64,000 nt of DNA, taken from positions 124,001 through 188,000 of the forward strand of contig SIHP01000004.1 of NCBI GenBank assembly GCA_004762155.1. Direction: 5' to 3'. Below are positions 1 through 8,661 of the stretch, in pieces. Source of the stretch: Flavobacteriaceae bacterium. Its GTDB lineage: Bacteria; Bacteroidota; Bacteroidia; Flavobacteriales; Flavobacteriaceae. A program made the translations under genes and the position numbers. Below the pieces are notes generated by a model. It was given only the letters and a program-made list of their open reading frames with translations, ran no database searches and was not told where the DNA came from. Every line of letters starts with the position of its first letter. The first letter of the stretch is position 1.

Positions 1-1705
1 CTCCAGATTCAATCAATAAAGAATTAAATGTTACAGAAGTAGAAACTGTAGGGTAATTTGTTAAACCAGAAGGTATAATTATATCAGATGTTGTTGTTGG
101 TAGCGTATTATCTAACCAATTTGTTGATGTAGCCCAATCATTACTTGTTGCTCCTGTCCATTTTATAGTTGAAGAAAAAGGAGTATTATCTGTATTATCT
201 CTACCAGGAGAGAATAAGACAGAGTTTGATGTTATTGTAGAATGTTGAACAAACGAACCAGTTAAGTCATCTTCTCTTGCTATTGATTGATTATTTCCAG
301 CAGCAGAACCATAAGTTTCTTCTAAAATAACAATACCAGATTCATTTTTTATTGTAACAGTGTCTGAAGAGTTATTAAAACCTAATGTTCCAGTTGAAGC
401 TATTTCAACGAGCCCAGGAACTGTTGTAGGAATTCCTCCACCAAAAACTACTATAGTTTCATTAGCAGGAATAATTGTTCCATTTGTAAAAACATGTCTA
501 TCACTAACTCCATCCGCTATAATCCAACCAGAAATATCTAAGTTAGCTCCGCTAATATTATAAATTTCAACAAATTCATCATCTGTTGTATTAACAACTC
601 CATCACCGTTTGCATCACCATTTATTGCATCAGGATCAGATTGTATTTCGTTAATAACAATTGGTAAATCATCGTCTGTTACGGTAATTGTATGTTGACC
701 AATATTTATAGTTGCTGTACCAGAAGAAATTGTAAGGTTTAAAACAATTGTTTCACTAATATAATCAACATCATCGTTAATATTTAAAGATACATTCTGA
801 GAATTATCACCAGTAAAAGTTAAAGAAGTTGTGTTAAGTGTATAGTCAGCTACATCCGCAGTACTTGTAGGATCAATAGCAATACCAACAGTTACATCAG
901 CATCATAATTAGAAAGCGTTACTGGAATTGTAGTGTTAAAAGTAATATCAGTTTCAGTTTCTGAACTTGAACTTGTATCAAAACCAATAGCTGGATCTGT
1001 TGAAGGAGCTGATCCTTCAACTAATACATCATCTAACCATAATAAACCAGCTCTGGTAGATGAAAATGTAAATTCTAAACCAAAATAATCGGTAAAAGTA
1101 TAGTCAATATTACTTGCTGTACCTTCAGATATAAGATTATCAAATCCACCATCAGAATCAATTAAAACCTCCCATAAGCCTGAAGTAGATCTAGTAATTT
1201 TAATACCAGTAGTTAAATCAGCATTCCAATCTAATGTAGTAGTTATTATAGAAGAATCTACAGCACCATTTGTTACTTTCCAAAGTGTTAAAAGATCTGT
1301 TGATCCAGAAAAGTTAACACCAATAGCATAACCGTCAACAGTTGCTGAAGTTAGGTCAGATTCATTGGCTGTTAAGTAAACCCAAAATTTATTACTTCCA
1401 GATGGATCCCAATTTCCATTTTTTAAATTGAATTGCCATACAATATCTTCACTACCCATATTTATACCAGAACTAGAATGAGAGATATAACTAGTACCTG
1501 AAGTGCTACTAAGATTGTGTTTTAGTGAATTACTAGATGTTATTGGTAAGTCAGTTGAGCTTATCCAATCTCCACTTGTTCCTTCAATCCAACCCGTAAT
1601 GTTTCCATCATCAAAATTATCATTTATTACTTGACTGTATGTAAAGCCAGAGTACACAAGGAAGAGAATTAAAAATGTATTCTTTAAAAAGTAGTGTTGT
1701 TTCAT
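1..1705 (-). CDS. Partial T9SS-type surface protein with Calx-beta and lamin-tail domains (C-terminus beyond window)
   Basis: Open frame from ATG at 1705 down to the window edge, about 568 residues, with no stop. It starts with a signal peptide (MKQHYFLKNTFLILFLVYS, then YSQ). Next comes a jelly-roll-like region with many G/S/W residues, a Calx-beta-like segment (roughly residues 230-330, ending in TVTDDD), and a lamin-tail domain beginning VINEIQSDPDAINGDANGDG, with EFVEIYN and ISGWIIADG. The last visible part (IKWTGATSNDWATSTNW, then SGLTNYPTVS) matches the module in the two downstream-numbered paralogues that precedes their T9SS tail. A sorting domain is therefore expected beyond the edge but is not seen. 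Likely secreted to the cell surface; substrate unknown. The lamin-tail and Calx-beta calls are from remembered family patterns. Confidence 0.85.
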   Translation of the reverse strand, partial: MKQHYFLKNTFLILFLVYSGFTYSQVINDNFDDGNITGWIEGTSGDWISSTDLPITSSNSLKHNLSSTSGTSYISHSSSGINMGSEDIVWQFNLKNGNWDPSGSNKFWVYLTANESDLTSATVDGYAIGVNFSGSTDLLTLWKVTNGAVDSSIITTTLDWNADLTTGIKITRSTSGLWEVLIDSDGGFDNLISEGTASNIDYTFTDYFGLEFTFSSTRAGLLWLDDVLVEGSAPSTDPAIGFDTSSSSETETDITFNTTIPVTLSNYDADVTVGIAIDPTSTADVADYTLNTTSLTFTGDNSQNVSLNINDDVDYISETIVLNLTISSGTATINIGQHTITVTDDDLPIVINEIQSDPDAINGDANGDGVVNTTDDEFVEIYNISGANLDISGWIIADGVSDRHVFTNGTIIPANETIVVFGGGIPTTVPGLVEIASTGTLGFNNSSDTVTIKNESGIVILEETYGSAAGNNQSIAREDDLTGSFVQHSTITSNSVLFSPGRDNTDNTPFSSTIKWTGATSNDWATSTNWLDNTLPTTTSDIIIPSGLTNYPTVSTSVTFNSLLIESG

Positions 1706-1807
1706 GTTTAAAATTATTTGTGAATTTGAAATTATATAAATTTACGAAAAAAAATTAATGAAACTATTTATAGTATAGATCTTTACATAATAATAACATT
1801 GATAAAT

Positions 1808-1840
1808 AATAGAGCCTTAAGATTCTCTTAAGGCTCTATT
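1808..1840 (-). terminator. Strong hairpin, probable terminator of the 671-aa protein/small protein unit
   Basis: Fifteen-base inverted repeat (arms 1808-1822 and 1826-1840, loop TTC) directly downstream of the small gene remnant. The T-run on the minus strand is weak (ATTTATC), so termination efficiency is uncertain. It also lies just beyond the divergent-free upstream region of the 1705 gene. Confidence 0.6.
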
Positions 1841-1864
1841 AATAATTATTTTAGTATGTATATT

Positions 1865-2015
1865 TTAAAATCCATCACGTGGAGCTTCAGTAGAAGCAGT
1901 TTGTGCTTTTTGTGGATTTAAAACCATATAAGTTCCTAATGCGGTTAAAGCAGCATATTTACCGATTTTTTTTATGGCTTCTTTACGTGATATATCTTGT
2001 TTTTTTGTTATTCAT
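1865..2015 (-). pseudogene. Frameshifted copy of the small Tat-signal-like protein
   Basis: A paralogue of the intact small gene at 4154-4312 sits at the same place, 27 nt after the larger T9SS gene. From ATG 2015 the reading is MNNKK, then a run of seven A on the coding strand (six in the intact copy) throws the frame, giving TRYIT and a stop. After the extra A the downstream frame is perfectly preserved: QDISRKEAIKKIGKYAAL, then TALGTYMVLNPQKAQ, ending DGF and TAA. With the rest unmutated, this is a very recent frameshift, a sequencing/assembly indel in a homopolymer, or a slippage-prone gene that still yields product. Confidence 0.7.
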
Positions 2016-2042
2016 AATCGTAATATTTTTAAAAGAATAAAA

Positions 2043-4058
2043 TTATTCTATAATTATCTTTTTAGTTAATTCAACTATGTTAGATTTTAAACTAATAATA
2101 TATACACCAGCACTTAATGTAGGTAAGTTAATTTTACTAACACCATTAGAGTTAATTGACGTTTTTAAAACTTGTGTTCCAAATAAAGATGAAACTGTAA
2201 CTTTTCCTTCAGTTGTAAATCCTGCAATAGTTACTTCAGTATTAGAAGATTTATATATACTAACATTACTAATATTATTGTCTATAGTACTTAAGCTTTT
2301 AGCTTGAGTATGGATGTAATAATTTCCAATACCATTAACATCTTTGTCTAAAGTTGTTTTATAGTCTACTTCAGATAAATTTGTAAATTCTCCGTTGTCT
2401 TTATCTTCTAAATAAACTTCTAAACCATCAGGTAGATTTATACTTCCTATAGAAAAAGTAATTTCTTCACCTTGCTTTGCAATAATACCAACAGGTATTA
2501 TCATAGTATGGTGGTTTTCGTTAGGTAAAGTTTGAATAGCTAAGTTATCGCCTAAGTTTTCTGTAACCAATTGTGTAAATACAGCAAAATTATAATTAGT
2601 ATCTCCAAACATTTTAGAATCATAACCAGTATCAAAACCAGTAGTTTTTCCGTCAACATAAAAGATTTTTGTTCCGCTTTCATGAGTATTGTTTTTAATA
2701 AACAATTCAAAATTACTTATAGGCTCCTTTCTTAAAAATGTATCAGAAGATTGATGACTTTGATTAGATGTGCTAAATGTAATATTGCCTGAATTAGCTG
2801 TCTCTATAAAGAAACCTTGTGTTGGAGCAATTTCAATTGGATTTACTGAATTATAGGTGATGTAATTTGTTCCGTTCCATACCCAAATAGTTTCTTCAGA
2901 TAATAACGATGTATTAGTATCTAAAAAGGTTGCAGCATTTACATATGCTGTAAATGGATTTCCTACTAAGTTAAAATTATTTCTACTTCCATTAGAAATA
3001 GTATAACTTACGTCGGATGAATTTATACTACCGGTAAAAGAAAGTTCTGAGGCTGAACTTAATTTTACTGAAATTCCCATACCATTATTTAAAATACCTG
3101 TTGAGTTTATAGTTTTGTATTCCCAAGCAGATGTTCCATTATTTGTAAAACTTCCAATTCCAATATTAGCACCTGTTCCTGTTGCAAAATTATTATTTGA
3201 AATAAGATTAGTTATCGTTTCATTAGCTACTGGTGATGCAACCAAATGCCAATTAGTAGTGAGCTCTCTTTTGTAATTAATAACACCAGTGATATTGAAT
3301 CCATTAGTAAGTAAAGTTGCACCTGAATTTATTGTGATATTACTAATCGTTACAGATGAAGAAAGAGTAGGATAGTTACTTACAGAAGAAGGAATTGTTA
3401 TGTTAGCATTATGAGGTGGAGTTGAGTTTTCATCCCAATTCGTAGCTAAATCCCAATTGGTATTTGTTGCTCCATTCCAAGTATAGCTATAAGGAACTTT
3501 ATAAGTTGTATGAATATAAAAACGTCCTGTTTCTGTGTTTACATCAGAATGAATAAATGTATACTCTTCTTGAGATAAATTTATGAATGTATTATTTGTT
3601 TTGTCTTCTAAGTAAATGATAAGGTTTTCAGGAAAATTTTCTGAAATACTAGATATTTTAACTTCTTCGTTAGTAGAAGCTATAATACCTATTGGAATTA
3701 TCATAGTTTCATAATTTTCATTTGGTAAAGTTTGTATACTTAGCTTTCTTGTGTCGTTACCAGCAACTAATTTTGTGTAGACTCCAAAATTTTGAGAAAC
3801 ACCACCAAATATACTGCTGTCATAACCGCTATCAAAACCAGTAGTTTTATTTTCAATATAAAATACTTTGGTAGATTTTGATACAGTTTCATTTTCAATA
3901 ACTAATTCAAAATTAGCATGTGTTGTAATTTCTTTATTTAAATTTATTATAGGTAATTTACTGTTACTATTTTTTTTAGAAGTGTTTTTTACGGAGTTAA
4001 CTCCAAAAATAACAGGTAGTAACAATAATTGTACTATTAATAGTAATAAATTTTTCAT
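2043..4058 (-). CDS. T9SS type A sorting domain-containing secreted protein (671 aa)
   Basis: N-terminal signal peptide (MKNLLLLIVQLLLLPVIFGV). Two copies of a similar module, each with K(V/I)FY(I/V)xxKTTGFDxGYDS and QTLPNEN, occur at about residues 50-190 and 450-590, flanking a WNGATNTNW...NYPT segment. The C-terminus (about 595-671) is a Por-secretion tail: FTTEGKVTVSSLFG, then GVYIISLKS and a basic KKIIIE end. This marks export across the outer membrane by the type IX system, with cleavage or anchoring at the surface. The whole C-terminal 430 residues are closely similar to the 1073-aa neighbour, so the pair arose by duplication. No catalytic motif was recognised; an adhesin or structural role is inference. 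Confidence 0.9.
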   Translation of the reverse strand: MKNLLLLIVQLLLLPVIFGVNSVKNTSKKNSNSKLPIINLNKEITTHANFELVIENETVSKSTKVFYIENKTTGFDSGYDSSIFGGVSQNFGVYTKLVAGNDTRKLSIQTLPNENYETMIIPIGIIASTNEEVKISSISENFPENLIIYLEDKTNNTFINLSQEEYTFIHSDVNTETGRFYIHTTYKVPYSYTWNGATNTNWDLATNWDENSTPPHNANITIPSSVSNYPTLSSSVTISNITINSGATLLTNGFNITGVINYKRELTTNWHLVASPVANETITNLISNNNFATGTGANIGIGSFTNNGTSAWEYKTINSTGILNNGMGISVKLSSASELSFTGSINSSDVSYTISNGSRNNFNLVGNPFTAYVNAATFLDTNTSLLSEETIWVWNGTNYITYNSVNPIEIAPTQGFFIETANSGNITFSTSNQSHQSSDTFLRKEPISNFELFIKNNTHESGTKIFYVDGKTTGFDTGYDSKMFGDTNYNFAVFTQLVTENLGDNLAIQTLPNENHHTMIIPVGIIAKQGEEITFSIGSINLPDGLEVYLEDKDNGEFTNLSEVDYKTTLDKDVNGIGNYYIHTQAKSLSTIDNNISNVSIYKSSNTEVTIAGFTTEGKVTVSSLFGTQVLKTSINSNGVSKINLPTLSAGVYIISLKSNIVELTKKIIIE

Positions 4059-4110
4059 ATGAAATATAGCAAAATTGTTTTTGGAAAGGTAAAATTATTA
4101 TTTAAAAAAA

Positions 4111-4129
4111 CCTCAAGAATTTCTTGAGG
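4111..4129 (-). terminator. Rho-independent terminator after the 1073-aa protein/small protein unit
   Basis: Perfect inverted repeat CCTCAAGAA/TTCTTGAGG with a tight loop. On the minus strand it is followed by seven T (4104-4110 are A on the plus strand). It lies 25 nt after the stop of the small gene. Confidence 0.85.
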
Positions 4130-4153
4130 TTTTAGTTTACTATTTATTTTAGA

Positions 4154-4312
4154 TTAAAATCCATCACCTGGAGCTTCTGGCGAAGCAGCTTGTGCTTTTT
4201 GAGGACTTAAAATCATATAAGTACCCAATGCAGTTAATGCTGCGTATTTACCATAATTCCCAATTTTCTTAATGGCTTCTTTACGTGATATATCTTGTTT
4301 TTTGTTATTCAT
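4154..4312 (-). CDS. Small Tat-signal-like protein, 52 aa
   Basis: ATG at 4312, TAA at 4156-4154. The product starts MNNKKQDISRKEAIKKIGNY and ends SPEAPGDGF. SRKEAIKK followed by a short hydrophobic stretch (YAALTALGTYMIL) and AQAA looks like a twin-arginine-type signal with RK in place of RR, leaving a mature peptide of only about ten residues. Alternatively it is a small membrane-anchored peptide. It follows the 1073-aa T9SS gene by 27 nt and precedes a terminator, so the two are probably co-transcribed. A second copy with the same arrangement follows the 671-aa gene. Family and function not recognised. Confidence 0.75.
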   Translation of the reverse strand: MNNKKQDISRKEAIKKIGNYGKYAALTALGTYMILSPQKAQAASPEAPGDGF

Positions 4313-4339
4313 AATCGTAATGTTTTTAGAAGAATAAAA

Positions 4340-7300
4340 CTATTCTATAATTATTTTTTTAGTTAATTCACCTATGTTAGATTGTAAACTAACAATATAT
4401 ACACCAACACTTAATGTTGGTAAACTAATTTTACTAACACCATTTGAACTAATTGACGTTTTTAAAACTTGTTTACCTAATAAAGAAGAAATGCTAATAT
4501 TTGCTTCTGATGTTAAACCTGCAATAGTTAATTCACTATTAGAAGACTTATAAATACTTACATTACTAATATTATTATCTGTAGTACTTAAGCTTTTAGC
4601 TTGTGTATGAATATAATAATCTCCAATACCATTAACATCTTTGTTTAAGGTAGTTTTATAAGTTGTTTCAGATAAATTAGTAAATTCTCCAGTGTTTTTA
4701 TCTTCTAAATAAACTTCTAAACCATCTGCTAAATTTAAACTTTCTATAGAGAAAGTAATTTCTTCACCAGCCTTAGCTATAACACCAACAGGTATTACTG
4801 CTGTATTGTCTTTAGATAAAGTTTGAATCGCTAGGTTATCTCCTTCATTTTCTGAAACTAATTGAGTAAATACTGCAAAATCATATTCAGTTCCACCAAA
4901 CATTTTAGATTCATAACCATAATCATAACCAGTGGTTTTACCATCTATAAAAAATACCTTTGTAGATGTTTTCTTTTCAGTATTTTCAACAAATAACTCA
5001 AAGTTACTATTTGGTTCAGTTCTCATAAAAGTATCAGAAGACTGGTGACTTTGATTGGTGATTTCAAAGGTAACGATAGAATTAGCATTTGATTCTATGA
5101 AAAAACCTTGTGCAGGAGCAATTTCTATAGGATTAGCATTGTTATGGGTTACATATTGTGTACCATCCCAAAACCAAAATGTAGCATTATCTATAACTGA
5201 ATTACCTCCAGCTAAAGTAGCAGAGTTAATATAGCTAGTAAAAGGGTTTCCTAATAAATTAAAACTATTTCTAGCACCAATATTCACTGGTACATCATAG
5301 TCAATGGGTATTAAATTACCTGTAATTGATACATCACCAGGTGCAGCTAATTTCATTGAAACTCCTAATCCAGCAAAAATAGATCCAGTTGAAGACAAAG
5401 TAGAATATGTCCATGGACTTGTAGGACTATTATTGTCAAATGCCGCAACTCCAATATTTCCACCTGTAGTACCGCTAGCAAAGGTGTGATTTGCAATAAT
5501 ATCTTGCTGTGTTTCTCCTGAAACAGGTGCACCAACTAAATACCAATTTGTTGTAGGTAAATTTCTGCTGTAAGTTGCTTGAGCAGATACAGAAGTATTA
5601 GCAATTAAAGAGGCTCCTGAATTAATGTCGATTGTATTTACTGTAACTGAAGATGAAATTGTTGGATAATTTGTTAAACCAGTTGGAATAATTACATCAG
5701 CTGTACTATGTGGAACGGCATTTGTGTTCCAGTTTGAAGCTGTATGCCAGTCGTTACTAGTAGTTCCTGTCCAAGTAATAGTATTACTTTGTGTAATTGT
5801 TGATACATCTATATTGTTAGATGTATTAGCAGCTGTATCTTCAGCTTGTACTACAAAGTTATTAACACTGTCTGAAGTTAAGCTTACTGCAAAACTCCAA
5901 GCATTTCCAGTAACTGTAGCAGAACCTAAAGAAGTTGTGTTATCTGCAGTTCCGTTATTATCAACGTCTATATACGCATGAACTGTAACTCCATTTTCAG
6001 TATGTGTACCTGAAATTGTTTGTGTAGTAGTACTTACGATAATAACGCTTGAAGGTGAAGTAACAACAGGATCAGCTGGGTTTGTAGAATCTTCTGTAAT
6101 TGTTGGTACATCTACCTCGTTAGATGCATTAGCAGCTGTATCTTCAGCTTGTACAACAAAATTATTAGCACTGTCTGCAGTTAAGTTTACTGCAAAACTC
6201 CAAACATTCCCAATAACAGTAGCAGAACCCAAAGATGTTGTGTTATCAGCAGTTCCGTTATTGTCTGTATCAGCATAAGCATGAATTGCAACTCCATTTT
6301 CAGAATGAGTACCTGAGATTGTTTGTGTTGTTGCATTTACAGAAATTACACTTGAAGGTGAGGTAATCACAGGATCAGTAGGTGCAACGCCATCAATTAC
6401 AATTGCTTTATTAGCACCTAAAGAGTTTGCTGCACCAGGAGAAGCTAAGGTTAAAGTAGCATTACTATTACCAGCATCTTGTATACTTGTTCCAGCAGTT
6501 AGAGAATTTGTAGCTACATAATCTAAATCAACACTTTCATCACCAGATTGAACAGTATACGTAAATAAGAGTGTACTACTACCACTACCAGTTCCGTTAT
6601 AGTTAACAGTTCTATCTGTAGTACCTGTTTCTAAAGTTATTTGAGGAGTACCTGTAACGATAACATTTTCAGAGAATGTAACACTAATTATTATATCACT
6701 ACCAGCACTATATGTGCTGTTAGCAGTAAAAGAGTTTACTTCATTTACAACAGGTGCTACTGCACTTGAAATAACTGTAGTTGTATTATTACTATCAGTA
6801 GCAGTTCCGTCATCAATAACAACAGTAAAAGTTGTAGTTTCTGACGTACTAGATCTGTTATCTGTTGGGTTAAAAGACAAAGCTCTTAACTTAGCTTGTA
6901 AATCGGCTGGTGTTGTACTGCTAATTGTGTAAGGTCCTGAACCTGTTAAGTCAGTACCGGATAAGACACCTTTAGCATTATTATCTAAAGTTATAGTTGC
7001 GGATAGATTGTCACTGTCAGCATCTGTTGTTGTAATAGTTGAAAAAGGTAATAAAGTACTATTGTCATTTACGGCTTGCCCAGCAGATGTACCAGCTATT
7101 ACTGGAGCTGTGTTTGAAATTCCTTCAATAACTAAATCAAATACTATTTGACCAAAAGTAGTACCTGCAACTGTTGCAGTACCTGTATTAAAGGTAACTC
7201 CAATTCCTGAACCATGAACGGAAGATGTAACTGAAGAAACATCAACAGAAGATAGAGCTGAATTAACAGTAATGCTAGTTATTCCTGTAACTGTACCACC

Positions 7301-7561
7301 TGTAAAAGTGAAATCGAGGTCTAAATTTACAGAGCTAGAGTTTCTGAAACTAAAAATAATCTGTGTTGCATCTATGTCATAGGAAAGATCTGAACTTACT
7401 GAAAATTCACCTGGAACAGAAGGATCACCATCTACAACAGTTGTGTTCGTCCCAATTTGTGCAAATGCTACAGTTGAGTCAGCTAGAGTTTGTCCGTAGG
7501 ATAGAGGAAAGAAAAAGAGTGTGAATATGATAAAGTAAAATAAATAGGTAATTTTTTTCAT
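4340..7561 (-). CDS. T9SS type A sorting domain-containing repeat protein (1073 aa)
   Basis: Signal peptide MKKITYLFYFIIFTLFFFPL, then SYGQ. About residues 130-270 contain a cadherin-like/VCBS-type stretch (TAPVIAGTSAGQAVND, then TTTDADSDNL). Residues about 280-390 have a bacterial Ig-like pattern with SENVIVTGTPQITLETGT. Two tandem Ig-like repeats (about 393-490 and 492-590) are nearly identical, each with DPV(I/V)TSPSSV, QTISGTH, ENGV, DNNGTADNTTSLGSATV and NNFVVQAEDTAAN. A WTGTTSNDWHTASNW...NYPT segment follows, and a Por-secretion tail ends the protein (about 995-1073, GVYIVSLQS, KKIIIE). It is a large surface protein, plausibly an adhesin. No enzyme motif seen. Confidence 0.9.
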   Translation of the reverse strand: MKKITYLFYFIIFTLFFFPLSYGQTLADSTVAFAQIGTNTTVVDGDPSVPGEFSVSSDLSYDIDATQIIFSFRNSSSVNLDLDFTFTGGTVTGITSITVNSALSSVDVSSVTSSVHGSGIGVTFNTGTATVAGTTFGQIVFDLVIEGISNTAPVIAGTSAGQAVNDNSTLLPFSTITTTDADSDNLSATITLDNNAKGVLSGTDLTGSGPYTISSTTPADLQAKLRALSFNPTDNRSSTSETTTFTVVIDDGTATDSNNTTTVISSAVAPVVNEVNSFTANSTYSAGSDIIISVTFSENVIVTGTPQITLETGTTDRTVNYNGTGSGSSTLLFTYTVQSGDESVDLDYVATNSLTAGTSIQDAGNSNATLTLASPGAANSLGANKAIVIDGVAPTDPVITSPSSVISVNATTQTISGTHSENGVAIHAYADTDNNGTADNTTSLGSATVIGNVWSFAVNLTADSANNFVVQAEDTAANASNEVDVPTITEDSTNPADPVVTSPSSVIIVSTTTQTISGTHTENGVTVHAYIDVDNNGTADNTTSLGSATVTGNAWSFAVSLTSDSVNNFVVQAEDTAANTSNNIDVSTITQSNTITWTGTTSNDWHTASNWNTNAVPHSTADVIIPTGLTNYPTISSSVTVNTIDINSGASLIANTSVSAQATYSRNLPTTNWYLVGAPVSGETQQDIIANHTFASGTTGGNIGVAAFDNNSPTSPWTYSTLSSTGSIFAGLGVSMKLAAPGDVSITGNLIPIDYDVPVNIGARNSFNLLGNPFTSYINSATLAGGNSVIDNATFWFWDGTQYVTHNNANPIEIAPAQGFFIESNANSIVTFEITNQSHQSSDTFMRTEPNSNFELFVENTEKKTSTKVFFIDGKTTGYDYGYESKMFGGTEYDFAVFTQLVSENEGDNLAIQTLSKDNTAVIPVGVIAKAGEEITFSIESLNLADGLEVYLEDKNTGEFTNLSETTYKTTLNKDVNGIGDYYIHTQAKSLSTTDNNISNVSIYKSSNSELTIAGLTSEANISISSLLGKQVLKTSISSNGVSKISLPTLSVGVYIVSLQSNIGELTKKIIIE
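5790..6385 (-). repeat. Tandem duplication of an Ig-like repeat (about 295 bp units)
   Basis: Two adjacent units (about 6090-6385 and 5790-6090) inside the 1073-aa gene encode nearly identical Ig-like domains. Long stretches also match at DNA level, for example around GTTATCnGCAGTTCCGTTATT, suggesting a recent duplication. Boundaries are approximate. Confidence 0.8.
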
Positions 7562-7656
7562 GGTATTTATGTTTCGTGTTAAAATACTAAAGATAATGTT
7601 TTTTTAATTTGAATTTAAAAAAATATCTATAGTATAGTGTTCTTTATATATTAAAA

Positions 7657-7689
7657 AAAATCACCAGTAGGAATACTACAAGTGATTTT
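7657..7689 (-). terminator. Terminator of the tail-collar-fold gene
   Basis: Arms AAAATCAC (7657-7664) and GTGATTTT (7682-7689), with an inner AGTA/TACT pairing. A T-run follows on the minus strand. It lies 14 nt after the stop at 7703. Confidence 0.7.
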
Positions 7690-7702
7690 GTTAATTATTT
7701 TT

Positions 7703-8308
7703 TTAGCTTCTAGAAGGAAAAACACCTACTAAAGCAATAATGTAATTAATGGTTAAATATGGTTGCATATTATTATGCGCTTGGTTTCCTCCATTATTTA
7801 AAATTGATAAACCTGCGTTACCACTTAAGGTTTGTCCATTTACAGTTTTACCTGAGGTTTGTGGGCCAAAACTTCTTACAGTATTTGTTGCAATTCCAGA
7901 GGTGAAATTAGCAATAGCTGGAATATCACCAGCTTGAGGTGTTTCGTTTACAGCTGTTTCTGTACTTAAAAGAACATGTTGATCTGTAGTAGTAGTATTA
8001 CTAGTTAAATGATTATGAGAAGGCATTTCAAGAGTTGTTAATGTATGATATTCTTCTCCGCTTCTAGAACCTAAGTTTCTTTGAGATAATCCAGGTCCAT
8101 GACCAGAACTAATAGGTGCTCTACCACGTAAATCTGGCAAAGCAAAAGTAGTTCTTCCGTCTCCACCATAGGTTGTACCTAATAAAGAGAATAAAGCTGT
8201 GTTTTGTGCAATTGGTAATAATTGTCCGTTACATAATGCCCAACCTCTTGGTGCAAAGTTACCTCCGAACATACTAATTGATCCTAATAATGGGTCTACT
8301 GATGCCAT
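7703..8308 (-). CDS. Phage tail collar domain protein, microcystin-dependent-protein (MdpB)-like
   Basis: 201 residues, no signal peptide. The start (DPLLGSISMFGGNFAPRGWA, then CNGQLL) and the downstream GTTYGGDGRTTFALPDLRGR are the hallmark of the Tail Collar (DUF/Pfam Collar) family, found both in phage short-tail fibres and as free-standing chromosomal proteins in Bacteroidota and cyanobacteria. No other phage gene is nearby, so this is probably a chromosomal member. A TAAATTTG -7 box lies at 8354-8361 on the minus strand, and the gene is followed by its own terminator. Cellular role unknown. Confidence 0.85.
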   Translation of the reverse strand: MASVDPLLGSISMFGGNFAPRGWALCNGQLLPIAQNTALFSLLGTTYGGDGRTTFALPDLRGRAPISSGHGPGLSQRNLGSRSGEEYHTLTTLEMPSHNHLTSNTTTTDQHVLLSTETAVNETPQAGDIPAIANFTSGIATNTVRSFGPQTSGKTVNGQTLSGNAGLSILNNGGNQAHNNMQPYLTINYIIALVGVFPSRS

Positions 8309-8661
8309 AATAATGTTTTTAAAATTAATATTTGTAATAGGTTAATTGATAGTCAAATTTAATATGGAATAGGCTTTAAGAACTGGTTAAAGGTGTTAAG
8401 TGCTCTTTTTTTTGGTATAAGAGTGCTTATTTTGGTTATAGAAGTGTTTTTAAATTTAATAAAATCATTTATAGTAATTTACAATTTTGATAGTATTTTA
8501 ACATATTATTTTTATTTATCACTTTTTATTTGATCTGTTAACCTTTTTAAGATGAAATAATATTGTTTTCCCTAGGAATTAAAAAACTAATTTTTAGTTT
8601 AGAAACATTATTATCATTGAAAATGAAAAACTATATTTGTGCACTTTTAAAATAAGAATAC
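8309..8661. other. Intergenic region between divergent tail-collar gene and ychF
   Basis: 353 bp, very AT-rich, holding outward promoters only: a minus-strand -7 box at 8354-8361 and a plus-strand TATATTTG at 8632-8639. No coding or RNA signal seen. Confidence 0.6.
8632..8639 (+). promoter_or_regulatory. -7 promoter element of ychF
   Basis: TATATTTG fits the Bacteroidota TAnnTTTG -7 consensus, 22 nt before the ychF start codon. The only nearby TTG (8617-8619) is too close for an ideal -33 element. Confidence 0.5.

Noticed and set aside
7703-8308. Tail-collar gene as evidence of a prophage
   Set aside because: No other phage gene, integrase or attachment repeat is nearby; free-standing collar-fold proteins are common in the phylum.
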